A stretch of 64,000 nucleotides of DNA from JAWPMT01 sp965267435 (GTDB lineage Bacteria; Bacteroidota; Bacteroidia; Cytophagales; Cyclobacteriaceae): contig OZ253960.1 of NCBI GenBank assembly GCA_965267435.1, positions 2,914,001 through 2,978,000 of the forward strand. The letters are read 5' to 3'. The notes beneath the pieces are model-generated. The model was not told the origin of the DNA. It was given only the letters and a program-made list of their open reading frames with translations, and ran no database searches. A program made the position numbers and the translations under genes. This document shows positions 56,378 to 64,000 of the stretch, piece after piece (positions within the stretch are counted from its first letter, which is position 1; every line of letters begins with the position of its first letter).

Positions 56378-56725
56378 ATGAAAAAATATCAACTCGGAGA
56401 ATTTGAAGAGATCGTGCTACTCACAGTCGGCGTGCTTTATGATGAGGCCTACGGAGTCACCATCAAGCGCGAAATTGAGCAGCGACTCAAAAGATCGGTA
56501 AGCGTTGGTGCTTTGCAGTCCGCACTTCGCCGAATGGAGAAAAAAGGCTACCTCAAAAGCAGAGAGGGAGACGCCAACGTAAAAAGAGCGGGCAAACCCA
56601 AACGATTCTTTGTGATGACTGCTTACGGTAGAGACGCCCTCAAGTACTCCCAGGACGTTCGCATGCAGCTCTGGCAGTCTATCCCCGAAGCAGCCATGGA
56701 ATTCAAGTTCACCGCCAACTCATGA
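56378..56725 (+). CDS. PadR-family regulator, cassette 3
   Basis: The 115-residue winged-helix protein starts MKKYQLGEFEEIVLLTVGV and continues LQSALRRMEKKGYLKS and KRAGKPKRFFVMT. ATG 56378 is preferred because AGGAG lies upstream and the frame before it runs into the operator repeats. It overlaps the permease gene as ATGA. It is less similar to cassettes 1 and 2 than they are to each other, with RAGKPKRFF in place of RGGRRKR. Confidence 0.92.
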   Translation: MKKYQLGEFEEIVLLTVGVLYDEAYGVTIKREIEQRLKRSVSVGALQSALRRMEKKGYLKSREGDANVKRAGKPKRFFVMTAYGRDALKYSQDVRMQLWQSIPEAAMEFKFTANS

Positions 56726-59340
56726 TCAAGCAACTTGCAGATCGGATTTTCAAAGCCTTCTGTCACCCGGAATACTACAGTGATATCAAAGGGGATCTGG
56801 AAGAGCTCTATGCTGATCGACTGGAGGAAAAGCGCCGATGGTCACAATGGTACTACGCCTCCCAGGTTTTGTTGCTCTTCAGACCATCTCTCATAAGACC
56901 GATTGCTCAAAACTCAATAATAAAAGATACAGGTATGCTCTCTAATTACTTAAAAATTAGCTTCAGGAACCTTGGCCGTCAAAAGATGTTCACGGCCATC
57001 AATGTCCTGGGCCTGGCGATTGGTCTCGCCAGCTTCTTACTCATCAACGAGTACACCACATTCGAACGCAGCTACGACGGCTACTTCGCAGATAGCGATC
57101 AGCTCTACCGTGTCGGTACCGTGCAAGTGATCGAAGGGCAGGATGGCGTAAATGACGCCATGGCTTCTTATCTGGTGGGCGAAGTGCTCCAGGCCGAGAT
57201 ACCAGAAATCATGCAGCATACCGTCACCAAGAAACTAGAGCCGGTGACCTTCCGATATGAGGACAAGACGCTGATCGAAGACTACGTTGTTTCAGCGGAT
57301 TCCAACTTCCTGTCACTGTTTGATTATAAGGTACTACAGGGCTCGCCGGAGACCATGCTCAGCCAGCCTCTATCGGTAGTGCTGACGGAAAAGCGGGCAA
57401 AGGCCTTCTTTGGTGATGAGAACCCCATCGGCAAGATCATTCATGCCATCACTCCCTATCATGCGCCTTTGACCGTAACCGGGGTGGTCGAAAACACACC
57501 CGAAAACACGCATTATCGGTTCCAGATGCTCGTCTCCGACAAGACGCTGCAAGAGGAAGAAGACTACAAGTCCTGGAACTACAACAACTATTACGTTTAT
57601 CTGAAGCTGCAGAATGACTCAGACCTTCTCGCGATACACGCCAAGGCAGACGAGGTGATCAAGAACTACGAAGAGGAAACGCGATGGGACATCCACCCCG
57701 TCAAGGGGATCTATCTCAACTCTGACTTCTCATTTGAGCCGCAGGTTCTTGGCAACAAACAAGGTGTAGATTTTCTCATCATCGTATCGGTCCTGATCCT
57801 GATCATCGCCTGGGTCAACTATGTCAATCTTTCTACAGCCAGAGCCTTGGATCGGGCCAAGGAAGTTGGACTCCGAAAGGTGATTGGGGCTTTCCGCCGC
57901 CAGTTGATCAAACAGTTCATGTTGGAGGCGCTGGTCATCAATTTCATCGGCGCCCTGCTGGCGTTGATCCTGGCAGAGCTACTGCTTCCCCTATTCAACA
58001 ACCTCGTCGGCAAGGAAATCGTCGAGCACGTGTGGAACCACCCACCGTTCCTCATGACGATGGGACTGTTCTGGGCCTTGGGCTCCTTTGCTTCAGGGTT
58101 TTATCCGGCACTGGTATTGAGCAGTTTCAAACCTATCATGGTCCTCAAAGGAAAGTTTCGCAACTCCAAAAGAGGCATCCTCCTCCGACAGGGGCTTGTT
58201 GTGGTACAGTTCACCGCTTCGCTAGTGCTCATTGCCGCTACCTTTATCATCTACCAGCAAGTGACCTACATGAAGGGCCGGGACCTGGGGATGTCCATCG
58301 ACAAAGTGATCAGCGCCGAGATCCCTACTTCCAATGCGGAGACGAGGGAGGAGTATGACGGATACCTGGAGAAGCTCAAGCTCTTCAAAGCGCAGCTCGA
58401 AAACCACAATGCCATCGAAACCGTCGGGGCGACGGGCAACCTACCCGGCGGTGACAATGGCGACATCAACTCCACTACGAGCAAGATCTCAATTGTCGGA
58501 TTGCCCGACCCTGGGTCTGGTACGACCTACGCCCAATGGAACGACGACAAGTTTTTCCATGCCCTGGATATGGAATTTGTCGCCGGTCGCAATTTCAACC
58601 TGGAGGCGGCAACGGACTCCAATGCCGTCATCATCAACGAGGCCTTTCTCAATCGCTTCGTAGTGGAGGACCCCACGCAGGTGATCGATGCCACGCTCAA
58701 CCTGTGGGGAGAGCGGTACGACATCGTCGGCATTATCAAAAACTACAATCGCACGTCCCTCCGACAAGAGGTGGAGCCTACGCTCTACTTTCCATCCAAG
58801 GGAAGGCGAGAGTTGGTGATCGAGCTTGCGGATCAAAACTACACGTCGGGCATTGCCCACCTCGAAGACCTTTGGGAAGAATTCTTTCCAGATACACCCA
58901 TGGATTTGATCTTCCTCGATGCCCGCTTCAATGCGCTGTACGATCAGGATCGAAGATTCGGGGACTTGTTCATCGTATTCGCCTCGCTCGCCATCTTCAT
59001 CGCCATATTGGGTCTCTATGGACTGGCCTCCTTCCTCTCCCTCCAGCGATCGAAGGAAGTCGGCGTTCGCAAGGTCCTCGGAGCCAATCAGCGCGAGATC
59101 ATCTTCCTGTTCTACAAGGGATTTTTGCACCTGATCGGCATCTCGGCGATCATCGGTTTTCCCCTCTCCTACTTCTTCATGAATGGCTGGCTCGACAACT
59201 ACGCCTACCGCATCTCCTTCCCATGGTCCGCGGTCGTCATGGCACTCCTGGTTGTGGTCGTGCTCGCCTTCCTCACCGTCCTGCACCAGACGCAGAAAGT
59301 TGCCTCCTCCAACCCCGCCCAGACACTGAAGTACGAATAG
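56722..59340 (+). CDS. FtsX/MacB-type ABC permease with prefix domain, cassette 3
   Basis: The 872-residue protein has a different prefix type (FCHPEYYSDIKGDLEELYADR split: FCHPEYYSDIKG then DLEELYADR, about 12-32), with the same GDL core. The duplicated FtsX/MacB layout begins at MLSNYLKISFRNL (about residue 73). EVGLRKVIGAFRRQ and EVGVRKVLGANQRE close the two halves. It is translationally coupled to the PadR gene. Together they interrupt a sugar-acid gene cluster, which suggests insertion of the cassette (inference). Confidence 0.92.
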   Translation: MIKQLADRIFKAFCHPEYYSDIKGDLEELYADRLEEKRRWSQWYYASQVLLLFRPSLIRPIAQNSIIKDTGMLSNYLKISFRNLGRQKMFTAINVLGLAIGLASFLLINEYTTFERSYDGYFADSDQLYRVGTVQVIEGQDGVNDAMASYLVGEVLQAEIPEIMQHTVTKKLEPVTFRYEDKTLIEDYVVSADSNFLSLFDYKVLQGSPETMLSQPLSVVLTEKRAKAFFGDENPIGKIIHAITPYHAPLTVTGVVENTPENTHYRFQMLVSDKTLQEEEDYKSWNYNNYYVYLKLQNDSDLLAIHAKADEVIKNYEEETRWDIHPVKGIYLNSDFSFEPQVLGNKQGVDFLIIVSVLILIIAWVNYVNLSTARALDRAKEVGLRKVIGAFRRQLIKQFMLEALVINFIGALLALILAELLLPLFNNLVGKEIVEHVWNHPPFLMTMGLFWALGSFASGFYPALVLSSFKPIMVLKGKFRNSKRGILLRQGLVVVQFTASLVLIAATFIIYQQVTYMKGRDLGMSIDKVISAEIPTSNAETREEYDGYLEKLKLFKAQLENHNAIETVGATGNLPGGDNGDINSTTSKISIVGLPDPGSGTTYAQWNDDKFFHALDMEFVAGRNFNLEAATDSNAVIINEAFLNRFVVEDPTQVIDATLNLWGERYDIVGIIKNYNRTSLRQEVEPTLYFPSKGRRELVIELADQNYTSGIAHLEDLWEEFFPDTPMDLIFLDARFNALYDQDRRFGDLFIVFASLAIFIAILGLYGLASFLSLQRSKEVGVRKVLGANQREIIFLFYKGFLHLIGISAIIGFPLSYFFMNGWLDNYAYRISFPWSAVVMALLVVVVLAFLTVLHQTQKVASSNPAQTLKYE

Positions 59341-59352
59341 CAAGACACAACT

Positions 59353-59410
59353 CACGGCAGTTCTTCTTCTTATGACTTGGAGAGAGCTGCCGTGCCTCTT
59401 TTCCACTGTT
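59353..59410 (+). terminator. Probable terminator after cassette 3
   Basis: Eight-bp arms CACGGCAG (59353-59360) and CTGCCGTG (59397-59404) with a 36-base loop, followed by CCTCTTTT. It lies just after the permease stop, before a convergent gene. Confidence 0.5.
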
Positions 59411-59563
59411 GCTCCCGCTATCACCTTTAGCACGGCCCCGCTGCCTGGCCCTCTAGCCTCGCCGGCTACCGGCTCTATCGGGTCTATTTTGCTGGGGATT
59501 CTCTCCAGTCCTCGAAGCATGAATTTAACGGGAGGCCATTCAGGGGCATTTGCACTTCGTAGG

Positions 59564-62005
59564 CTATTCCGTTCTCAGGCTTTTCGTGGGATTGTTCGTC
59601 GCCGCCAAAAATGATTGGTAACTGATGGTAGCAAGGGTGATGAGCAGCAACAATATAATCGGCACAAGGAACAGGTCGGCAGTAATGCTGATCCGGTTGG
59701 CATAGCCCTCGAGCCAATTCTGCAGGGCGAAGTACACCAATGGCAGACCAATCACCGTAGCAATGAGCACAAGCTTCACATAGTCCTTGTAGATCATCAT
59801 CACTATCGAATTGACAGTGGCACCCAAAACCTTTCGCACACCGATCTCCTTGACTCTGAGCTTCAAGGTGAAAGAGGCCAACCCAAACAATCCGAGACAC
59901 GCGATCACCACTGCAATGATCGAAAAGCTGGTGAAGATCTTCCCAAACTGCTTGTCGGCCTTGTATTGGCGATCGAAATATTCATCCATGAAGTAGTAGT
60001 CAAAAGGGTTTCCCGGAAAATAGGATTCATAAAGTGATTCTATTTCGGGCATGGTTTCACCAATATTACCGGATAGCAAGACAGAGACATTGCTCCCACC
60101 CTCACCGTAGTTCAGGAGCACGGACAGGCTTTCCTGCTTGAGCGAATACCAACTGAAATCCTTCAGCACTCCGATAATCGTAAACAAATTATCTTCTCCA
60201 GCGCGCAACTTCTTTCCGATGGCAGCTTCTGCGGATTCAAAGCCGAACTTCCTCACCACGGTTTCATTCGCTACCACCTGGGCCTCTTCCCCTCTCAAAT
60301 CCTTGGAGTGGAATCGACCGGCTACCAATTCCATACCATAGACATTATGGAAATTGTCGTCTACCCATGCCATCATGATTCGTTGGGTTTCTGCTTCTGC
60401 CTGATCATGCCGACGCATGGGGGTGCCCCAGTTGCCAGAACCCCCCGGTATGGCAGCGGAAATCGCGGCGTGTTTCGTCGCGACCAGATTCGTCACCTCT
60501 TCCTTAAAGGATTTTAACTTCTGATTCTTTTTGTCTCGGTCCTCAAACACACGGGGACCTCTAACTGATACTACGCGTTCCACATCCATACCCAGGTTGC
60601 TATTGCGCATGTACTGCAGTTGGCGGAAGGCCGTGAGCGTTCCGGAGATAAGTAGCACGCCGATGATCAGTTGTCCAATCACGAGGACCTGCCTCAGACC
60701 AAATCGTCGGCGACCACCGTGGACAGAGCCCTTTACAATTACAGCAGGGTTAAATCCTGAAAGAACAAAGGCAGGATAGATACCACTCAAGAAAGTGCCG
60801 AGTAGAAACAACAGCCCAAAATACAGCCAGTACATTGCCGGGATCCCCACACCGAAGTTCAACTCAGTATCAATTACGCCACTGAGTATCGGCAGGCACA
60901 AAAACGCCAGACCCAGGGCAATCAGTAACGAAACAAGATTGATGACGAAGGCCTCCATGAGAAATTGGGCCACGAGTTGTTGCTTGATCGCACCAACCAC
61001 CTTTCTAATCGCCACCTCTTTCGCACGCTTCATGGCCTGCGCCGTCGCCAGGTTGATATAGTTAAGCCAGGCAATGCAAATGATGAAAACGGCAATTAAG
61101 AGGAAAAAGAAAAGCGTCTCACTCGTAATACCACCGGAATCCTTCGTTTGGTCGTTGAGGCGGATATCGGTCAAGGAAGTCAGGAGTACATCCCTACGAA
61201 AATTCGCAGCTTCCCACTCTTCTGCATTTTTCTCATTGTAATAGTCCTTGATCTGATCACCCACACTTGATGCACCAGCATTTTCGGCAATCATCACATA
61301 AGTGTGAAAATTGGTCCAGCTCCATCCATCGTCATTCGTATACTGCCTGTTCTTTAAGAGGTCTTCGATGGACATTAGAAAATTAAACGAAAACATGGTA
61401 TTCCCAGGCAGGTCGTCCAGCACCCCCGTGATCTTATAAGTGCCCGGATACCACCCTCCATCCACATTGAGGAACTTCCCAATGGGAAATTCCACGCCAG
61501 GCATGTACTTCTCAAGCATCGACTTCGTAATGACGATAGACATGGGCTCTGACAGCAGAGTTCGCCTGTCCCCTTGCAGGAGTTTGTATTCGAACATGTC
61601 AAAGAAGGCCTGGTCCACGTAGTACATTTGCTCATCCTCCTCGAAAAACTGTCTTTCTTCCTCAGGGCTCTCTCCATTGTAGGTGACCACTGCACCATAA
61701 TATTGCTTATGAAGCCTGCAGTAGGCGTCGATACCGGAGTAGGTGGATTGCAGCGTCTCTCCCAGCTTGTAAGGCGTACTAGGGTTTCTTCCTCGTTCTT
61801 CCCCTTGCCGCACGGGATTATTGTCCAACCGAAAAACTCGGTCTTTCGTCGAGTGAAACTCGTCAAAGCTGGATTCAAATGAAACATACTGCAGGATGAG
61901 TATGCACGACGCAATGCCAATGGCTAATCCAAGTATGTTGAGGACGGAAAAAACCTTGTTCTTCCTAATGCTCCTAAGCGTGGTAAGGAAATAGTTTCGT
62001 AGCAT
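59564..62005 (-). CDS. FtsX/MacB-type ABC permease without prefix domain
   Basis: The 813-residue protein starts at MLRNYFLTTLRSIRKNK (ATG 62005), the usual beginning of the membrane core; a GTG 42 bases upstream is possible but adds an atypical lead. It has the duplicated MacB-type layout (NILGLAIGIASCILIL, EVAIRKVVGAIKQQ, EIGVRKVLGAT). It differs from the three others in lacking both a prefix domain and a PadR partner. It is transcribed away from the IlvD-type gene and converges with cassette 3. The 208-bp divergent spacer should hold promoters for both directions. Confidence 0.9.
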   Translation of the reverse strand: MLRNYFLTTLRSIRKNKVFSVLNILGLAIGIASCILILQYVSFESSFDEFHSTKDRVFRLDNNPVRQGEERGRNPSTPYKLGETLQSTYSGIDAYCRLHKQYYGAVVTYNGESPEEERQFFEEDEQMYYVDQAFFDMFEYKLLQGDRRTLLSEPMSIVITKSMLEKYMPGVEFPIGKFLNVDGGWYPGTYKITGVLDDLPGNTMFSFNFLMSIEDLLKNRQYTNDDGWSWTNFHTYVMIAENAGASSVGDQIKDYYNEKNAEEWEAANFRRDVLLTSLTDIRLNDQTKDSGGITSETLFFFLLIAVFIICIAWLNYINLATAQAMKRAKEVAIRKVVGAIKQQLVAQFLMEAFVINLVSLLIALGLAFLCLPILSGVIDTELNFGVGIPAMYWLYFGLLFLLGTFLSGIYPAFVLSGFNPAVIVKGSVHGGRRRFGLRQVLVIGQLIIGVLLISGTLTAFRQLQYMRNSNLGMDVERVVSVRGPRVFEDRDKKNQKLKSFKEEVTNLVATKHAAISAAIPGGSGNWGTPMRRHDQAEAETQRIMMAWVDDNFHNVYGMELVAGRFHSKDLRGEEAQVVANETVVRKFGFESAEAAIGKKLRAGEDNLFTIIGVLKDFSWYSLKQESLSVLLNYGEGGSNVSVLLSGNIGETMPEIESLYESYFPGNPFDYYFMDEYFDRQYKADKQFGKIFTSFSIIAVVIACLGLFGLASFTLKLRVKEIGVRKVLGATVNSIVMMIYKDYVKLVLIATVIGLPLVYFALQNWLEGYANRISITADLFLVPIILLLLITLATISYQSFLAATNNPTKSLRTE

Positions 62006-62213
62006 GGGTTCCGCATTGAGTTTTGATAGGGTTAGGTGGAGTTGCACTTAGGTAAGCGAAAACTCTTCAGTATAAGAAAGATAGTGATTTTTCTGTAAAC
62101 ATCTATTTGTCAGCACTTTAAAAGTATCACCAACCCGGATACGTACCCAGCGCGGCCAGAGCGAATAATCTCATGAAATCCTTTAACTTGTCTTCAACCC
62201 AACGAGTCTCAAT

Positions 62214-63929
62214 ATGAGCAAGAAAGAACTGCGAAGCCGCGGCTGGTACGGACGATCTGGCAAGGATGGCATCATCTATCGGGCATGGATGAAAAACCAG
62301 GGCATCCCGAAGCATGAATTTGATGGGAGGCCGGTGATCGGCATCTGCAATACCTGGTCCGAATTGACCCCTTGCAATGCCCACTTTCGGGAGCTGGCGC
62401 AGTCCATCAAAAATGGCGTCTACGAGGCGGGCGGTTTTCCGCTGGAATTCCCAGCGATGTCGCTCGGCGAGAACACGCTCAAGCCCACCGCCATGCTTTT
62501 CCGAAATCTGGCGAGCATGGATGTAGAGGAGTCATTGAGAGCCAGTCCCCTGGATGGCGTTGTGCTCATGTGCGGCTGCGACAAGACGACTCCATCGCTG
62601 GTCATGGGCGCCTGTAGCGTAGACCTCCCCACTATCGTAGTTTCAGGTGGACCGATGCTCACAGGAAAATATGAGGGCAAGGACATTGCCACCAGCGACG
62701 TCTGGCGATTCATAGATGCTATGCGAGGTGGGAAGATGACACAGGAAGAACTGGAGGTCGCCGAAGAGGGCTTGTGCCGCAGTCCGGGGCACTGTGCAGT
62801 GATGGGTACGGCCTCCACGATGGCGTCGATGATCGAATCACTGGGACTGTCGCTACCACACAATGCAGCCATACCCGCGGCTGACTCCCGCCGTAAGATG
62901 CTCGCACACTACTCAGGGATGCGCATCGTCGACATGGTTCGGGAAGACATGACCATCTCAAAGGTCCTCACCAAGGAGGCATTTGAAAATGCCATCATCA
63001 CCAATGCGGCGATCGGCGGGTCCACCAACTTCATCATCCACCTCCTCGCTATCGCGGGAAGGATCGGCGTGGACTTAGAACTGGCGGACTTTGACAGGCT
63101 CTCCCGAGACATCCCTCTTGTCGCGAATCTTCAGCCGTCGGGAAAGCACTTCATGGAAGACCTGTATTACGCTGGCGGCCTCCCTGCTGTCATGAAGGAA
63201 CTGGAGAAATGGCTGCACCTCGATACGATTACCGTCAATGGGCAAACAGTGGGATCCAACGTGGGCGAGGCTCCATGCTTCAATAGAGACGTAGTCGCTA
63301 CCGCAGAGCAGCCCTTTCAGCCACTCTCCGGTGTTGCCATTCTTCGAGGCAACCTGTGTGAAAATGGCGCCGTGATCAAGCCGACCGCCGCAAGCAAACA
63401 CCTCATGCAGCACACGGGTCCTGCAGTGGTCTTCGAAGGCATCGATGACTACAAAGAACGCATTGATGACCCCGATCTGGAGGTGGATGAAAATAGCGTG
63501 ATGGTGTTGAAATATGTGGGGCCTAAGGGCTACCCTGGCATGCCCGAGGTTGGGAATATGGGCTTGCCTGCCAAGTTGCTCGAGAAAGGAGTAACGGACA
63601 TGGTCAGGATCTCCGATGGTCGGATGAGTGGTACTGGGTTTGGCACTGTGGTGCTCCATGTGTCGCCAGAGGCGGCACTCGGTGGCAGCCTGGCCATCAT
63701 CGAGGATGGAGATATGATCTCTCTCGACGTACCCAATCGCACCTTGACACTGGACCTATCCGAGGAGCAAATAGAAGAACGCAAGCGCCAATGGCAGAGC
63801 AAAGTCGAAATTGCTGACCGCGGCTACGTACGGCTGTACCAAAACCATGTGGAGCAAGCGCATCTTGGGGCTGACCTTGACTTCCTGAAGGGCGGTTCCG
63901 GTAGCGAAGTGACCAAAGATTCACACTAA
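62214..63929 (+). CDS. IlvD/Edd-family sugar-acid dehydratase (arabinonate/xylonate type)
   Basis: The 571-residue protein keeps probable [2Fe-2S] ligands Cys54 (TPCN), Cys122 (CGCDKTTP) and Cys194 (PGHCAVMG), Lys124, and the catalytic SDGRMSGT serine near residue 470. Its length and the GWYGRSGKDGIIYRAWMKN start (split: GWYGRSGKDG then RAWMKN) match aldonic-acid dehydratases such as arabinonate or xylonate dehydratase rather than branched-chain IlvD. It converts an aldonate to the 2-keto-3-deoxy acid, the substrate of the FAH-family enzyme at 53821. An SDR gene follows 12 bp after its stop. Confidence 0.87.
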   Translation: MSKKELRSRGWYGRSGKDGIIYRAWMKNQGIPKHEFDGRPVIGICNTWSELTPCNAHFRELAQSIKNGVYEAGGFPLEFPAMSLGENTLKPTAMLFRNLASMDVEESLRASPLDGVVLMCGCDKTTPSLVMGACSVDLPTIVVSGGPMLTGKYEGKDIATSDVWRFIDAMRGGKMTQEELEVAEEGLCRSPGHCAVMGTASTMASMIESLGLSLPHNAAIPAADSRRKMLAHYSGMRIVDMVREDMTISKVLTKEAFENAIITNAAIGGSTNFIIHLLAIAGRIGVDLELADFDRLSRDIPLVANLQPSGKHFMEDLYYAGGLPAVMKELEKWLHLDTITVNGQTVGSNVGEAPCFNRDVVATAEQPFQPLSGVAILRGNLCENGAVIKPTAASKHLMQHTGPAVVFEGIDDYKERIDDPDLEVDENSVMVLKYVGPKGYPGMPEVGNMGLPAKLLEKGVTDMVRISDGRMSGTGFGTVVLHVSPEAALGGSLAIIEDGDMISLDVPNRTLTLDLSEEQIEERKRQWQSKVEIADRGYVRLYQNHVEQAHLGADLDFLKGGSGSEVTKDSH

Positions 63930-63941
63930 TCACCCGATGAA

Positions 63942-64000
63942 ATGAGCCTAAGAGACCAATCAGTAATCGTAACCGGCGCCGGCAAGGGCATAGGCCGCGC
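63942..64000 (+). CDS. Short-chain dehydrogenase (SDR), 3' partial
   Basis: Only 19 complete codons are visible (MSLRDQSVIVTGAGKGIGR). They include the TGAGKGIG nucleotide-binding motif of classical SDR enzymes. Its place 12 bp after the aldonate dehydratase gene suggests the sugar dehydrogenase that starts the pathway. The substrate cannot be judged from this fragment. Confidence 0.85.
   Translation, partial: MSLRDQSVIVTGAGKGIGR

Noticed and set aside
58489..59520. Minus-strand 343-residue frame opposite the cassette 3 permease
   Set aside because: It mirrors the permease coding sequence, has no recognisable domain and runs through the probable terminator.

Overview
The window looks like chromosomal DNA of a free-living member of the phylum Bacteroidota, most likely a marine or soil Cytophagales-type bacterium (inference). 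Evidence: two giant secreted proteins end in type IX secretion (T9SS) C-terminal sorting domains; there are four large FtsX/MacB-type permeases, three of them preceded by an overlapping PadR-family regulator gene, a combination typical of that group; two PadR promoters carry a TAnnTTTG-like -7 box; and most genes lack a strong Shine-Dalgarno sequence. Base composition is roughly half GC. I saw no tRNA, rRNA, CRISPR array, phage or transposase gene.

Layout. 1-10285: 3' part of a giant repetitive T9SS-exported protein (beta-propeller modules, Ig-like, FN3 and LRR domains), whose 5' end lies outside the window. 10286-10614: non-coding, with three inverted repeats. 10615-16946 (minus): an HMA/DUF4396 membrane protein, then a three-gene planctomycete-type block (DUF1549/DUF1553 cytochrome lipoprotein, DUF1501 Tat protein, DUF2231-cytochrome-LRR protein). 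17038-24862: divergent pbpC and a bacterial alpha-2-macroglobulin. 24935-27986 (minus): an FGE-fold protein, an ECF sigma factor and a probable anti-sigma factor in one operon.

28072-32260 is the most unusual part. An AraC-family regulator gene is followed by a universal stress protein gene and two paralogous SpoIIAA-like genes. Between and around them lie six copies of one promoter-type element: two TCATTT(T) boxes 22 bp apart (21 in one copy), then CGTT exactly 22 bp after the second box. Two copies drive genes. Four (one beside araC and three in a ~290-bp tandem array) are followed within about 90-140 bp by a Rho-independent terminator with no ORF between, which predicts a family of small RNAs. 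The small RNAs and the 3' UTRs of the SpoIIAA-like genes share a GTGAGTTAGGTT-like segment just before the terminator.

32399-38289: an eight-to-nine-kb-scale sulfur-respiration locus of seven genes (PhsA/PsrA-type molybdoenzyme, FeS subunit, NrfD-type anchor, two half-size YeeE/YedE transporters, two membrane-anchored rhodanese-like proteins that both lack the catalytic cysteine). 38302-38947 (minus): a VapBC-like toxin-antitoxin pair. 39079-45489: two PadR-permease cassettes separated by a non-coding stretch with nested inverted repeats. 45632-53725: a second giant T9SS protein made of six ~1.2-kb modules. 53821-56253 and 62214-64000: genes of a non-phosphorylative sugar-acid pathway (FAH-family dehydratase, aldehyde dehydrogenase, IlvD/Edd dehydratase, SDR dehydrogenase), split by a third PadR-permease cassette and a lone permease on the other strand.
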